Shown: one piece after another, positions 1 through 8,361 of the stretch
Layout: each line of letters starts with the position of its first letter
Position numbering within the stretch: position 1 is the first letter of the stretch
Assembly: GCA_003694635.1 (NCBI GenBank)
Contig: RFKQ01000107.1
Coordinates: 1 to 39,044, forward strand
From: Planctomycetota bacterium
GTDB lineage: Bacteria; Planctomycetota; J132
Direction of reading: 5' to 3'
Length of the DNA: 39,044 bases
Program-made: the position numbers and the translations under genes
The notes under the pieces: model-generated
The model's database searches: none
What the model was told of the DNA's origin: nothing
The model's input: the letters and a program-made list of their open reading frames with translations, nothing else

Positions 1-410
1 GGGGAAGGGGGAGAGGGATGGGGGGGCCAGGATTGCCAGTTGTGGTTGGATTGGAATTCAAAGACACGGGACGGAATTTTCCAACGGGTGGGGATGGAGG
101 CGCGTTCGAGCAGTTTTTGGAGCAGGAGGAGTTTTTCTTTTTGGCTTGCCCGCCCGCTCAGAAGGGCACCGAGGGGGCCTTGTAGGTTTTGTTTGTAGGG
201 GAGGGTTTCTAGGGAGTCGATGAAGTTTAGGATATTTTGGGGTTGTTTGTTTAGCTTTTGGGCGTAGAAAGCAAAGTAGTCAAGGGGGTTGGGAGGGTTT
301 TCTATAGATGTTTTTTGGGAGAAGGTGGAGTACAATATCCAGACAATGACCACCATTGTCATCAGAAGGAAGGCAGCCAAAGCAGTCAAAAAAGTTCGCT
401 TGTTTTTCAT
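1..410 (-). CDS. Membrane-anchored transglutaminase-like protein, N-terminal part (cut by window start)
   Basis: An open minus-strand frame starts at an ATG at 410 and runs off the left edge without a stop, giving about 136 residues. A GAAGG Shine-Dalgarno lies about 9 bases before the ATG. Residues 8-30 form one hydrophobic segment after a basic start, so the protein is probably anchored in the inner membrane with the rest outside. Residues 60-115 resemble the lead-in of bacterial transglutaminase-like proteins: a stretch ending in YKQNLQGPLGALLSG, then a helix of type KEKLLLLQKLLERASIPTR, which matches the 'lLLaaLLraaGIPaR' element of that family. The catalytic Cys-His-Asp region would lie outside the window, so activity cannot be judged. 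The family call is from pattern only. Confidence 0.6.
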   Translation of the reverse strand, partial: MKNKRTFLTALAAFLLMTMVVIVWILYSTFSQKTSIENPPNPLDYFAFYAQKLNKQPQNILNFIDSLETLPYKQNLQGPLGALLSGRASQKEKLLLLQKLLERASIPTRWKIPSRVFEFQSNHNWQSWPPHPSPPS

Positions 411-592
411 TTGGATTTTCCTTCAAAGATTACTGGAGTTTAGCGCAATCCGAAATCCAAAAGTGGTTTTAGAAGAAATATTAGAAAAATAGAAAAGCTT
501 TTTCAACTTTTATTTTTGATTTTTTTTGTCTAGGATGATTTCTTAGGTCTGTATCAGGTATTTCCTGAGGAAAAAAATAGCAAATTTTCCGA

Positions 593-621
593 TTGTCATT
601 TTTGATTTCTAGGAATATACT
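593..621 (+). promoter_or_regulatory. Putative sigma70-type promoter for the PilX-like gene
   Basis: TTGTCA at 593-598 and TATACT at 616-621 are separated by 17 bases, about 150 bases before the gene at 772. The 361-base gap between the two divergent genes (411-771) otherwise shows only a short inverted repeat, TCAGG/CCTGA at 554-568, and AT-rich sequence. No activator site is recognisable. Confidence 0.5.
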
Positions 622-771
622 TTATCATGAAGTGTCTTTTTGGAGAGAGTAGTGATTTTTTAGAGAATTCCTAGGAAAGGAGGTGATGGGAAAAAAAATT
701 AGTAGAAATGGATAGTTAATGGATAGTTGTTAATTTCAGTTGTCTTTTGAGAGAGAGTAGGAGTAATTTTT

Positions 772-2856
772 ATGAAAACCAAGAAAAAGTCCAAGAGAGC
801 GGCGGCTCTTATTTTTACCCTTTTTGTGTTGATTTTACTTGCGGGGATTTCTCTTAGTCTTTACAAGGTAAGTGTAAGTGGGGAGAAACTTACAAGCTCA
901 TTCGGGGATATTCGAAAAGGGGAATTTGCAGCTGAATCTGGCATACGTTATTTCACCTCGCAGATTTTAGCTTTAGAAATGCAAGGGAAGACTCCTGATG
1001 AGATCTTGCTGTGGTTGGAATCAAAAATTGGCCAAAAGATCTATTTGGGAACAAACTCTCAGCTAGCGGCATGGTTTAAGCTGGTCTGCTATGACAAGCA
1101 CAGCCCTTGCGATGTAAACTCCACTCACAGCTCCACCAAGGTAGGGATGTCTGGGGAGGATTTTCTGCTGCGAGTGGAGGGAGGGAGTGATGAGGCTAGT
1201 GTAGCTAGTGCTTCGTTTTTAACAAAATGGCTAAATGTGGCGTATGCGGCGGGCGATTCGGTGGAATTTGTGGCGGTGGTTGGCCCCAAGTCTGTGGATG
1301 GCAGCTCTGGCAGCGGAGGGTTTTTTAGCGTTCTACCCCAGGTGGAAGACAATGCCTCCATTGGAAGTTATGCTGGATCTAGTTCGGTGTTGCGTCTCCC
1401 TTCGGACGCTATGGCAGGCGAGGGGTATTCGGATTTCCAGAACGCATTGCAAGACAATGTGACCGTTCAGCCCTACGAGCAGGATTTAAGCGCCTCCATC
1501 CAGTCTTATATCGATGGACAGTTGGCGGAAGCTAACGATTTGATGAGTGGGGATAATATCACCATTACGGATGTAGGAAAATATGAGGTCAAGGACAGTA
1601 GCTATCAAACGCTGGGAAGCAAGGATAGTTTTTCTTACTATACTGGTACGAAATTAGAGCTAAAAGATAATGCTGTGCTAGTTCTAGGTCCGGGGGTATA
1701 TAATTTCTCTAAGTTGGAATTGAAAGATAATGCAAAACTTATTCTGGACACTACTAATGGGCCGGTGTATTTGAATATTACTGCTCAATCGCCTCCTGCG
1801 GACAGTATTAAAAATAAGCTCAAAGAAAAGCTTCAAAAGTTTATTCAAAGTGATGATTTCAATAAAAATGATTGGGTAAAAAAACTTCAAGATAAGATTA
1901 AGGACGCATTTAAAGAGGAAGAAGCTAAGCTTAAAATTAAAGACAATTCGCAGCTTATTGTATTCAAGGGGCAGAGCACTTCACCAACTACATATGAAGC
2001 CAAAACGGATCAAGCCAATAAGGATGAACCGTTGGGCCCCAATGGCCAGAAGATTGCGAAAATTTTTGTTCAGCCATTGGATGCTTCTTACGCAAATTTA
2101 AAGACGGCTTTTGTATCGGCTTTGCAGAATATAGCTAGCTTGCTGTCGGTGCCGACAAATAAATTACAGCAATTTAATAGCGCTATAACTACGCTTAACT
2201 TTGACCAAATAAAGGAAGATGATGCAGGGAAAGGTGAGATTAAGTTGGAAGGCAGCGCTGCAGTGGGTACATTTGCCAGCGGTGATCAGACTGCCCTTTG
2301 GAATGCGAACTCCTATAGCTCCAGTTTACTGGAGGGTACGGGGAGTGAAATTTCTGGCGCTTCTTCTCCCACGGCTGGTGTTCTGGAGATGTTTTTGGCA
2401 ACTGGAAAAAAGGGAAAGGTGGAATTAGAAGACAATGCAACACTGAATGCAAGCCTTTATATCAGTGGAAATACCGATAAGGTGAAAGTGGAAATGAAAG
2501 ACAGCTCTACCTTAAATGGTCTTTTTGCTATGGCGGGCATTCAGGACAATCAGGATTATGCAAATTTAAGGCAGATTATTAAGGCCTACAACGTTGCTAA
2601 GAAGCTTTATAAAAAGCTAAAAAAAGAATGGAAAAAGACAGGGAATAAGCCTACCGGCTTCGATGCAGCTTTTCAGGCATACCAGCTGAAGAAAAAAGCC
2701 AAAAAGGCAGCGGAAAAGCTACTGAAAAAAGTAAAAATTAAAATTGAACTCAAAGACAATTTCGCTTTCAACATTGATCCCAATATTACCCTCTTCCCTT
2801 CTCCGGAGACTCTGCCCAACTCCTACCACGTCAAGATGATCTCCCGGGTGAACTAG
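772..2856 (+). CDS. PilX-like type IV pilus-associated protein with LKDN repeats
   Basis: 694 residues; the ATG is preceded by GGAG at 8 bases. The N-terminus (basic residues, then a hydrophobic stretch at about 10-30, then FAAESGIRY near 52-60) matches the PilX/pseudopilin-like N-terminal region that inserts in the inner membrane. From residue 290 the chain carries about seven copies of a motif of type hEhKDNxxL (near residues 294, 314, 387, 490, 549, 571 and 657). One is followed by LGPGVYNFSKLEL, as in the beta-helix C-terminal domain (DUF7305-like) of such proteins. Lysine-rich helical inserts at about 350-385 and 595-655 separate the beta blocks. It probably acts in pilus assembly or adhesion, but no other pilus gene is in the window. 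A strong terminator follows, so it is monocistronic. Confidence 0.6.
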   Translation: MKTKKKSKRAAALIFTLFVLILLAGISLSLYKVSVSGEKLTSSFGDIRKGEFAAESGIRYFTSQILALEMQGKTPDEILLWLESKIGQKIYLGTNSQLAAWFKLVCYDKHSPCDVNSTHSSTKVGMSGEDFLLRVEGGSDEASVASASFLTKWLNVAYAAGDSVEFVAVVGPKSVDGSSGSGGFFSVLPQVEDNASIGSYAGSSSVLRLPSDAMAGEGYSDFQNALQDNVTVQPYEQDLSASIQSYIDGQLAEANDLMSGDNITITDVGKYEVKDSSYQTLGSKDSFSYYTGTKLELKDNAVLVLGPGVYNFSKLELKDNAKLILDTTNGPVYLNITAQSPPADSIKNKLKEKLQKFIQSDDFNKNDWVKKLQDKIKDAFKEEEAKLKIKDNSQLIVFKGQSTSPTTYEAKTDQANKDEPLGPNGQKIAKIFVQPLDASYANLKTAFVSALQNIASLLSVPTNKLQQFNSAITTLNFDQIKEDDAGKGEIKLEGSAAVGTFASGDQTALWNANSYSSSLLEGTGSEISGASSPTAGVLEMFLATGKKGKVELEDNATLNASLYISGNTDKVKVEMKDSSTLNGLFAMAGIQDNQDYANLRQIIKAYNVAKKLYKKLKKEWKKTGNKPTGFDAAFQAYQLKKKAKKAAEKLLKKVKIKIELKDNFAFNIDPNITLFPSPETLPNSYHVKMISRVN

Positions 2857-2894
2857 GATCGCTGCTAGAGTTAAGTATATATTGCGTGCAAATG

Positions 2895-2927
2895 AAAAGG
2901 CCTCTTCTCTTGAAGAGGCCTTTTTTT
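2895..2927 (+). terminator. Rho-independent terminator after the PilX-like gene
   Basis: A perfect 13-bp stem (2895-2907 with 2912-2924) closes a TCTT loop and ends in seven T. It lies 38 bases after the stop codon of the PilX-like gene. Confidence 0.9.
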
Positions 2928-2939
2928 CGTGGGATTAGA

Positions 2940-3440
2940 GTGGGAGAAAAGGCTGAGGGGGTAGAATCTTGCTTAGGGAAGGCTGTGGACGTATTTCCGT
3001 GTGTTATGAGGAAACAGGTTGTCGTCTCAGCGCTTATACGTTTGTGATCTCTTCGCAGTTGGATATTTAATCCGTATTCAGAATGGCTTTGTAGAGGGCG
3101 TAAAATGATAGGGGCTGCGGTTTGGGGATGAGGTCGGGCTACCGTTTTTAGAGAGGACTCTCTTTTGGGGCTTGCTTTTTTCTTTGCGTCTTTGGCCCGC
3201 GTTCTGGTGGTCCTTCTCTACGGTGGCTTCTCGGGGTTTGCTTTCGCTTCCATGCTTGCCGCCGGTGCTCCTTTTTCATATCTTGCAGAGCTTGGTCTTA
3301 TCTGCACGCCCCTGCACCTTTATGCCAAGAGGGCTGCGAGATTTTTGAACACCAATTCCTTTAACACCTGAGTTAGCGAGGTTGTTTATTTTTTAAGATT
3401 AAGGTTTCAATAGGGGGGAAAATTTGTTTGTGTGTGGAGG
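2940..3440. other. 500-base gene-poor region, possibly a structured RNA on the minus strand
   Basis: No convincing protein gene. A 68-codon TTG-initiated frame at 3165-3371 (+) is hydrophobic but matches nothing I know. The stretch is richer in G+C than the neighbouring intergenic DNA. On the minus strand, downstream of tRNA-Lys, it is purine-rich with nested stems: GGTGC at 3264-3268 pairs with GCACC at 3314-3318, enclosing TGCAG 3284-3288 with CTGCA 3302-3306. I looked for tmRNA, RNase P and SRP core motifs and found none. Confidence 0.3.
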
Positions 3441-3443
3441 GGA

Positions 3444-3516
3444 TACGCCCTGAAGGACTCGAACCTTCAACCTACGGATTAAGAGTCCGTTGCTCTACCA
3501 ATTGAGCTAAGGGCGT
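3444..3516 (-). tRNA. tRNA-Lys (anticodon CTT)
   Basis: A full cloverleaf reads on the minus strand. The 7-bp acceptor stem is ACGCCCT/AGGGCGT, the D-arm contains TAGCTCAATTGGTAGAGC, and the anticodon stem ACGGA/TCCGT holds the loop CTCTTAA with anticodon CTT. The T-arm has the invariant GGTTCGAGTCC. The 3' CCA is not encoded (the DNA continues TCC after discriminator A), so it must be added enzymatically. It would decode AAG, the preferred Lys codon in the G-rich genes of this window. Confidence 0.97.
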
Positions 3517-3706
3517 AGATCATAGAGGAATTATGGGAGAATTTTCAACAATTATAGCATCTTTTTTTGAACTTTCAAGGAAAAATTTTTTGAGTTTTAA
3601 GGTTTTTAGAGGGTATGGTTGGAGGGAGGTGGAGTGATTTAGTTTTTATGGGGGATGGGAGTTAATTTTAGGATTCTTTTTGATTTAGATAGGTAGTGGT
3701 CAGGGT

Positions 3707-3748
3707 AAAAAAACTCAAGAGGACTCGAGTTGGGGGGAGTCCTCTTGA
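3707..3748 (-). terminator. Rho-independent terminator of the CsgG-like lipoprotein gene
   Basis: A perfect 12-bp stem (3715-3726 with 3737-3748) is followed on the minus strand by seven T (3707-3713). It sits 44 bases after the stop of the minus-strand gene ending at 3793. On the plus strand a looser T tract also follows, but no plus-strand gene precedes it. Confidence 0.85.
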
Positions 3749-3792
3749 TGGGTTGTTTTTTGTGTTATGGGAATAGAGCTAGGAATTACGAT

Positions 3793-4698
3793 TTATCGTC
3801 CGCTCCAGGTGAGATCGCCTCGGAGGCGTTCATCGCCGCCGCGGGGGTCGCTGTTATCGGCAAGGAAGCCGCCGGCCATGACGATGGGGTAGAAGCGGCG
3901 TCCGAGTTTATGGGCGAGGGATTTTAGGGTTTCTTCAGCGGCGCCTTTTAGATCGAACTTAGGGGCTGGTTCGCCTTCTAGGTATTCTCCTTTTAGGGTA
4001 ATGATTTCGGAGTTGAGAGAAATGGATTGCAGGTTTTCGCTGGTGGAGGTGTTTAGGAATTGAATGGTTCCTTTTACTCTTAGCCGTTGGGTGACGGTGA
4101 TGGATTGGCGTCCGGCCACCACTTTAGGTTTCCAGACGGTGCGGGTGCGTCGTTCATAGCGTACTTTTCCTGTTTTTTTATCTTTGACGGGGACGGTGTA
4201 GACTTCTTCGTGGGGGACAAGGGTTTGGTCTTTGCGTGCGGCTTCCATTTGCAGGGTGCAGGTGATGATGCAGACGATATCTACGCCTTTTACTTTTCCG
4301 ATTTTTGCTGCGATAGCGGCTGGATCCACGCGATCGGTTTGGTTGAAGTCCTGCTCTTGAAGCACCACACCGAGTTGTTGTCGGGAGAAGAAGCGCAGGG
4401 GAGCAGGTTTATAGTTGGCAGCATTGGGGATAGGGATTTGATTTTGGGCGGCGAGGCTTTTGTATTTTTCTTTGTTGGTTTGGAAATCTTCGATAAAGTA
4501 GGTTTCGAGTTGGGAGGCTAGGCGGTATTCTAGGGAGGCTTTTTCATGTTTTTTATGCCCATTGATCACAGCGACTTTTATTCCCTCTTTGCTGTTGCTC
4601 CAGTTGGAGGTATCCACTAATGTGGGATAGAGCATGGGTTTGGCGCAACCCGAGAGAAGAGCGAATGTGCAGATAAGAAAGAGTGCAAGCTTTTTCAA
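3793..4698 (-). CDS. CsgG-like outer-membrane lipoprotein
   Basis: 301 residues from a TTG at 4698, chosen because AAAGGAGA lies 8 bases before it and the product then begins with a compact lipoprotein signal: MKKLALF, hydrophobic core, lipobox LLSGC with Cys18. An in-frame ATG at 4716 and longer forms lack this spacing. Residues 106-150 (RQQLGVVLQEQDF, then VDPAAIAAKIGKVKGVDIV) have the layout of the CsgG/LpoB-like fold, in which such lipoproteins assemble in or contact the outer membrane. The middle carries a basic segment with RYERRTRTVWKP, and the C-terminus is basic. It is transcribed alone or together with the upstream DCC gene and ends at a strong terminator. No curli genes are nearby, so export of curli is not implied. 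Confidence 0.65.
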   Translation of the reverse strand: MKKLALFLICTFALLSGCAKPMLYPTLVDTSNWSNSKEGIKVAVINGHKKHEKASLEYRLASQLETYFIEDFQTNKEKYKSLAAQNQIPIPNAANYKPAPLRFFSRQQLGVVLQEQDFNQTDRVDPAAIAAKIGKVKGVDIVCIITCTLQMEAARKDQTLVPHEEVYTVPVKDKKTGKVRYERRTRTVWKPKVVAGRQSITVTQRLRVKGTIQFLNTSTSENLQSISLNSEIITLKGEYLEGEPAPKFDLKGAAEETLKSLAHKLGRRFYPIVMAGGFLADNSDPRGGDERLRGDLTWSGR

Positions 4699-4753
4699 GG
4701 TTTTATCTCCTTTCATTGTGAAAATTTGGGTTATGGAATTTAAAAAGAGCACT

Positions 4754-4774
4754 TCCATTTGTTTTGGAAATGGA
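4754..4774 (-). terminator. Possible weak terminator between the DCC and lipoprotein genes
   Basis: A 7-bp perfect stem, TCCATTT/AAATGGA, with a 7-base loop lies just after the stop of the minus-strand gene at 4789. On the minus strand a run of five T follows only after a further 7 bases, so termination would be inefficient at best. Confidence 0.3.
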
Positions 4775-4788
4775 TTTTAATAGGACAA

Positions 4789-5265
4789 TTAGGTTGGGAG
4801 GTGGCCATAGGATTTCTCTTTTGTAGAGGTTTGGAGGTACACTTTTAGATCTTCCAGATCTTTTTTCTCATTTAAAAATCTGGATTTTTCCTCTGCTGTT
4901 GGTATGGGGCAGCTGTCCAACTTGCCCCACCATTTGTATCGATTTCTGGCCACTAAGTTGTAGAATATATCTCGCACAAAGCGCGGTACAATCCAGAAGA
5001 TTCCTAGCAAACGGTAAAATCCAGCAAGGTGAGAGGCAATTTTCAGCGCGGCATCGCTGCGCAAGAAATATCTTTCTCCTTGGATTAGCACCATGGAATT
5101 GAGGGTAGTGGGGAGACCATAGTGTTGAAGGAGTTTTTGTCCTATGGGGGATTGCAGGGAGGCGAACACAAAGCGAGCTTTGGGATCGCGTTTTATAATG
5201 AATCTTACCGCCCTGTTGCAAAAGTAGCAGACTCCGTCAAACAAAATCACCATTTTTGTTGCCAT
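4789..5265 (-). CDS. DCC-family thiol-disulfide oxidoreductase-like protein (DUF393)
   Basis: 158 residues. The N-terminus MVILFDGVCYFCNRAV carries the family's DxxCxxC signature (Asp10, Cys13, Cys16), followed by residues typical of this thioredoxin-like group such as KRDPKARFVFASLQS and the W-rich C-terminal RNRYKWWGK. Members are small proteins presumed to do thiol redox chemistry; substrates are mostly unknown. The chosen ATG has no clear Shine-Dalgarno, and Met5 is an alternative start. An imperfect inverted repeat (TTCAACT 5283-5289, AGTTGAA 5304-5310) sits just upstream and could be an operator. The 290 bases between this gene and the PilZ gene hold nothing else I can name. Confidence 0.85.
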   Translation of the reverse strand: MATKMVILFDGVCYFCNRAVRFIIKRDPKARFVFASLQSPIGQKLLQHYGLPTTLNSMVLIQGERYFLRSDAALKIASHLAGFYRLLGIFWIVPRFVRDIFYNLVARNRYKWWGKLDSCPIPTAEEKSRFLNEKKDLEDLKVYLQTSTKEKSYGHLPT

Positions 5266-5555
5266 ATTTTACTTTTGCTAAATTCAACTGCTAACTTCTA
5301 CTTAGTTGAATGTTTGAGTTGCCTAGATTTCTTTGTGGTTTGGTGAGCAGGAGAGGGATTTTTTTGGGTTTTGGTGAGTTTTGTAAGATGGATGAAGATT
5401 TTATAGAAAGAAAGACTAGGCGATTGATAAAATATTCGAAAAAATCCAGAAAAACTTTAGGAGATTGCGGCTTTTTTGGTTTAATTTAAATGGAGTATCC
5501 CTTTTTCCAGTCAAAAGGCGATATTTTGGGGAGGGTAAGAAGGTAGAAGTGGATT

Positions 5556-5951
5556 TTAGAGTTTTTGTTCTTTTTTACCTTGGCGGAGTTCAAGTATTTT
5601 TCGGATGATATATACAGAGATTTTTTGTTTGCCGAACTCAGAGACTTTTAGGAACTGCACTCCCATACCTGAATTTTCTTTATTTTCTTTTTTCCACCGC
5701 ACGATTCCGGTGGCAGTGATGGTTTCTGCTTTTTCTTCTTGAGTTTCTTCTGTGGAAGGGTTGTCTTGGAGGGAAAATTCAAGCTCTAGGAGGGTTTCTT
5801 GATCGAAGATATTTTCGCCTTTTAGGAAGGCACCTTCGGGGCCTAGGTTGGTGATGGTGAAGTATTCGAATTTTTGGGCATCTTGGGAGGGAATTTTCCT
5901 TACTTTGACGGGAAAGGAGCATTCCAGACGTCGATATTTTCGCTTATCCAT
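5556..5951 (-). CDS. PilZ-domain protein (c-di-GMP receptor-like)
   Basis: 131 residues forming a single PilZ domain. The RxxxR half of the c-di-GMP site is present as RKYRR (Arg4, Arg8). The second half, usually D/NxSxxG, reads NLGPEGAF (Asn35, Gly40), with Gly in place of the Ser. That is a tolerated but weaker variant, so binding is likely rather than certain. A GMGVQFL block near the C-terminus is also typical. Such stand-alone proteins change motility, surface or envelope functions on binding c-di-GMP. Here the gene is last in a run of minus-strand envelope and regulatory genes, separated from the next by a hairpin. Confidence 0.85.
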   Translation of the reverse strand: MDKRKYRRLECSFPVKVRKIPSQDAQKFEYFTITNLGPEGAFLKGENIFDQETLLELEFSLQDNPSTEETQEEKAETITATGIVRWKKENKENSGMGVQFLKVSEFGKQKISVYIIRKILELRQGKKEQKL

Positions 5952-6044
5952 AATGATTTTCCTGCAATACTTGCCCAGTTAGCGGCTTAAAAGATTGGGG
6001 ATACGTTTTTGGCATTATGGAACATCTACTACAAAAGGTTTGAT

Positions 6045-6070
6045 CTAGAGAGGGATTTTTCCCTCTCTAG
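6045..6070 (-). terminator. Hairpin after the PH-like membrane protein gene
   Basis: An 11-bp perfect stem (6045-6055 with 6060-6070) with a TTTT loop lies 26 bases after the stop at 6096. On the minus strand it is followed by ATCAAACCTTTT, so the U-tract is poor. It may be a weak terminator or a processing and mRNA-stability hairpin before the PilZ gene. Confidence 0.45.
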
Positions 6071-6095
6071 GATGGATTTGGGGGATACAAAATTT

Positions 6096-6995
6096 TTAGA
6101 CTTGTTTGATATAGATTTTGGATAGAAGGACGTTTAGTTTTTTCTCGATTTTATTGATACCAGGTACGGTATCTAGGACAATGGCTTCTTTTTCTGAAGC
6201 GGGGGAGATGACCAGTCGTCCTGATCTCATAAGTAGGTATTCAAAGACGTCGTTGATTTCTTTGGATACCCGCAGGTTGGGGGCGGGGTATCGCTCTACA
6301 TTTCCTAGGATTCCGTGGTAGTGGAGCAGTTCATTGTGGGTGACTACCCAGTAGTCGAAGCGGGTTCTGATATAGGTGGCGATGAATACGGAGATGAGGA
6401 TACCTGCGGTGAAGAAGTAGAAGGAGGCGTTGGCATAGGCGTTGATAGACTTTAGCATAGAGCGAATGGCGGCGAATAGGTTAAATCCGAGTTCTTTATC
6501 TAGCCATAGGCCGACAAAAACAAAGAGGGCGCCGAAGAGCACGAGGGTTAGGGATCCCATTCGTGAGAAATCGAAGGCCATTACGAAGACATTTAGGGCG
6601 AACAGAAGTAGGAAGAGTAGGCCGATCCAATAGTTGACGCTAGGAGCTTCTTCTACTTCTTCCAGGGTACTTTGAGGGATTTTGTAGATTTTTTCCCCAT
6701 CTTCTTGGTGGATGACTTCCACTTGTTTATGGGTGGTGAGTTGTTTCAATGAGATGGAGTGGGGATCGCCTACAATCAGTTGCCAAAATCCGCAGAAGAT
6801 AGCGACGAAGCAGGCAGGGTAAAGGAATACTACTTTAGGGAGGGACCGGATAACTACGTGGGTAATTTCTTCTTCTTTTTTCTTTTTTTTAGGAGGAGAA
6901 AGAGATGGGGTAGAAGGCGGAGGGGAGGGAGAGCCCTCTTTCTCTTTGGGGTCCTGGGGGATTGGGGTAGGCCCCATGGGAGTTTCACCTTGCAT
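6096..6995 (-). CDS. Multi-spanning membrane protein with a C-terminal bacterial PH-like domain
   Basis: 299 residues from the ATG at 6995, chosen because AAAGGAACG lies close before it; an upstream in-frame ATG lacks this. Residues 1-42 are a Pro/Ser/Lys-rich cytoplasmic tail with a KKKKKEEE run. Hydrophobic segments follow near 55-75, 120-142, 148-165 and 190-212. The last 75 residues (DYWVVTHNELLHYHG, then RSGRLVISP and EAIVLDTVPGINK) look like the beta-rich bacterial PH (bPH2/DUF304-type) domain often fused to membrane helices. Function unknown; a membrane-linked scaffold is the usual guess. It lies 57 bases downstream of the HTH gene and is probably co-transcribed with it. Confidence 0.6.
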   Translation of the reverse strand: MQGETPMGPTPIPQDPKEKEGSPSPPPSTPSLSPPKKKKKEEEITHVVIRSLPKVVFLYPACFVAIFCGFWQLIVGDPHSISLKQLTTHKQVEVIHQEDGEKIYKIPQSTLEEVEEAPSVNYWIGLLFLLLFALNVFVMAFDFSRMGSLTLVLFGALFVFVGLWLDKELGFNLFAAIRSMLKSINAYANASFYFFTAGILISVFIATYIRTRFDYWVVTHNELLHYHGILGNVERYPAPNLRVSKEINDVFEYLLMRSGRLVISPASEKEAIVLDTVPGINKIEKKLNVLLSKIYIKQV

Positions 6996-7051
6996 ATTTA
7001 CGTTCCTTTCTTTTTGGGGATATTGGAACAAACGGAATGAAATATACCAAT

Positions 7052-7609
7052 TTACAGAAAAGACTTAGGGTTTTTAGAAATCTGATTTTTGACTTTTTCC
7101 AGATCTGCGATCAGGTATCGTGGGTTTTTCCCTTCTTTACGGGAGATAGGGATTAGGCCTTTTTCCACCAGAAGATGGAACTGGGAGAGGGGAATTCCCA
7201 AGAATTTAGCGGCTTGGACACTGCTTAGTTCTTTGTTTTTGGGAGGTTCTTTGATTTTACCGATAACTTCGTAAATTGCAAATCCCATAGGGGTATCCCA
7301 AAATTCTTCTGGGATAGAATAGTTGGATCCGAACTGGGAGGGCCAGATGAACTCGATGATGCTCATACAATAGGTGGATACTTCCATGGGGTCGTAGTTT
7401 GCGCGTTTTCGTACGTAGTCGAACACCATTTGCATATAGCGCCCCATTGGTCCTTGGAGGAGTTCTTCATCGGAGAAGCTAAATTGGAAATCGCCCAGCA
7501 ATCGGCTACCTTTTGAGAGGATAATTTCCGCTTCTGCTCGTAGAAGTCTTAGGATTTCGTTATGAATGATTTCATCACTGAGCTCTTCTACTTTGCAGAT
7601 AGTGATCAT
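7052..7609 (-). CDS. HTH protein with an excisionase/MerR-like C-terminal domain
   Basis: 185 residues. The last 55 residues read as a winged-helix of the excisionase/MerR kind: LSSVQAAKFLGIPLSQFHLL, then VEKGLIPISRK, then PRYLIADLEKVK. In such domains the first helices hold the HTH and the short hairpin is the wing. The same fold occurs four times in the gene at 9250. The N-terminal 120 residues are acidic and helical, with FIWPSQFGSNYSIPEEFWDTP in the middle, and match no family I can name; they may be a partner-binding domain. Weak Shine-Dalgarno (AAAGGT). Likely in one transcript with the PH-like gene. DNA binding is inferred from the fold only. Confidence 0.6.
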   Translation of the reverse strand: MITICKVEELSDEIIHNEILRLLRAEAEIILSKGSRLLGDFQFSFSDEELLQGPMGRYMQMVFDYVRKRANYDPMEVSTYCMSIIEFIWPSQFGSNYSIPEEFWDTPMGFAIYEVIGKIKEPPKNKELSSVQAAKFLGIPLSQFHLLVEKGLIPISRKEGKNPRYLIADLEKVKNQISKNPKSFL

Positions 7610-7649
7610 AGTTGTGTTGACCTTTTTTATATAGGGAGTTTGAATGGGT

Positions 7650-8060
7650 TTAAGATTCTTCTTGCATAAGTTGTAGAAAAAGAATAGAGATAGGAATATC
7701 CAACATTAGCCCAATGATTTGAACCTCTCGAAGATTTTTTAGCGCGGAGATAAGATTTTTTAGGTTGATTTCGCTATTCTGAAAGATTGGGCGAAACACC
7801 TCTTCAAAGCCGCTGAAAAAAAAAACGGCTTGGGAGAAATATTGTTCGGATTTAAGGGTAATTCCTTGGATCTTATGTTTTTTGATATGAATAGCAACTC
7901 CGTTTTTGATCTGGAGTTTTTGAAAGGCTTGGATATGGGAGTGGGAATCTTCGAGGATTTTAAATTGATGTTGCTTTTCTGAGAGACTTTCTACAAAAAA
8001 TTTATTGAGAGCTGCACGGATATTATAGGAAGTTGGTTGGTCTTGGGATTGGGTTTTCAT
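7650..8060 (-). CDS. Hypothetical protein
   Basis: 136 residues, not recognised. It has no membrane segment or signal peptide. The chain alternates basic helical parts (KNGVAIHIKKHKIQGITLKSE) with hydrophobic ones (YFSQAVFFFSGFEEVF, QIIGLMLDIPISILFLQ). It is a cytosolic alpha/beta protein by appearance. It lies 40 bases upstream of the HTH gene on the same strand, so the two may share a transcript. The Shine-Dalgarno is weak. Confidence 0.55.
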   Translation of the reverse strand: MKTQSQDQPTSYNIRAALNKFFVESLSEKQHQFKILEDSHSHIQAFQKLQIKNGVAIHIKKHKIQGITLKSEQYFSQAVFFFSGFEEVFRPIFQNSEINLKNLISALKNLREVQIIGLMLDIPISILFLQLMQEES

Positions 8061-8211
8061 GATTTTTTATAGGCTTTTCTTTATCCTTGAGAGCTTATGG
8101 CGACACAACTGTAGAATCAAGGTTTAGCCCAAAGAGGTTAGTTCTAACTCTTCAAAGAAACAGGTTTAGGTGATTTTATTGTTGAGGGCAAAATTTTCAA
8201 TCTATCCTTTG

Positions 8212-8239
8212 ATTTTAGTAAATTTTGAACAAAAAGCAA
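8212..8239 (-). promoter_or_regulatory. Possible promoter for the minus-strand genes below 8060
   Basis: On the minus strand TTGCTT (8234-8239) and TAAAAT (8212-8217) are separated by 16 bases, about 150 bases before the ATG at 8060. The rest of the 301-base gap 8061-8361 shows no gene and no clear terminator for LemA. Confidence 0.4.
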
Positions 8240-8361
8240 GTTGGTTTTTTAAGCGCTTGGTGAGGCTGAAAGGTCTTATGAAAGAATTTATTTTGGCCAC
8301 CTCTGAAGTGTTGAGGTAGATATAATCTAAATAGCCAGAATACTAGCGGGATGGGAGTTTG

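Noticed and set aside
3165-3371. 68-codon hydrophobic TTG-initiated frame
   Set aside because: No homology, unusual C-terminus and a gene-poor context; structured RNA on the other strand explains the composition as well. Kept only as a note.
3444-3516. tRNA-Lys as an integration site for an island
   Set aside because: I see no integrase and no direct repeat of the tRNA 3' end in the window.
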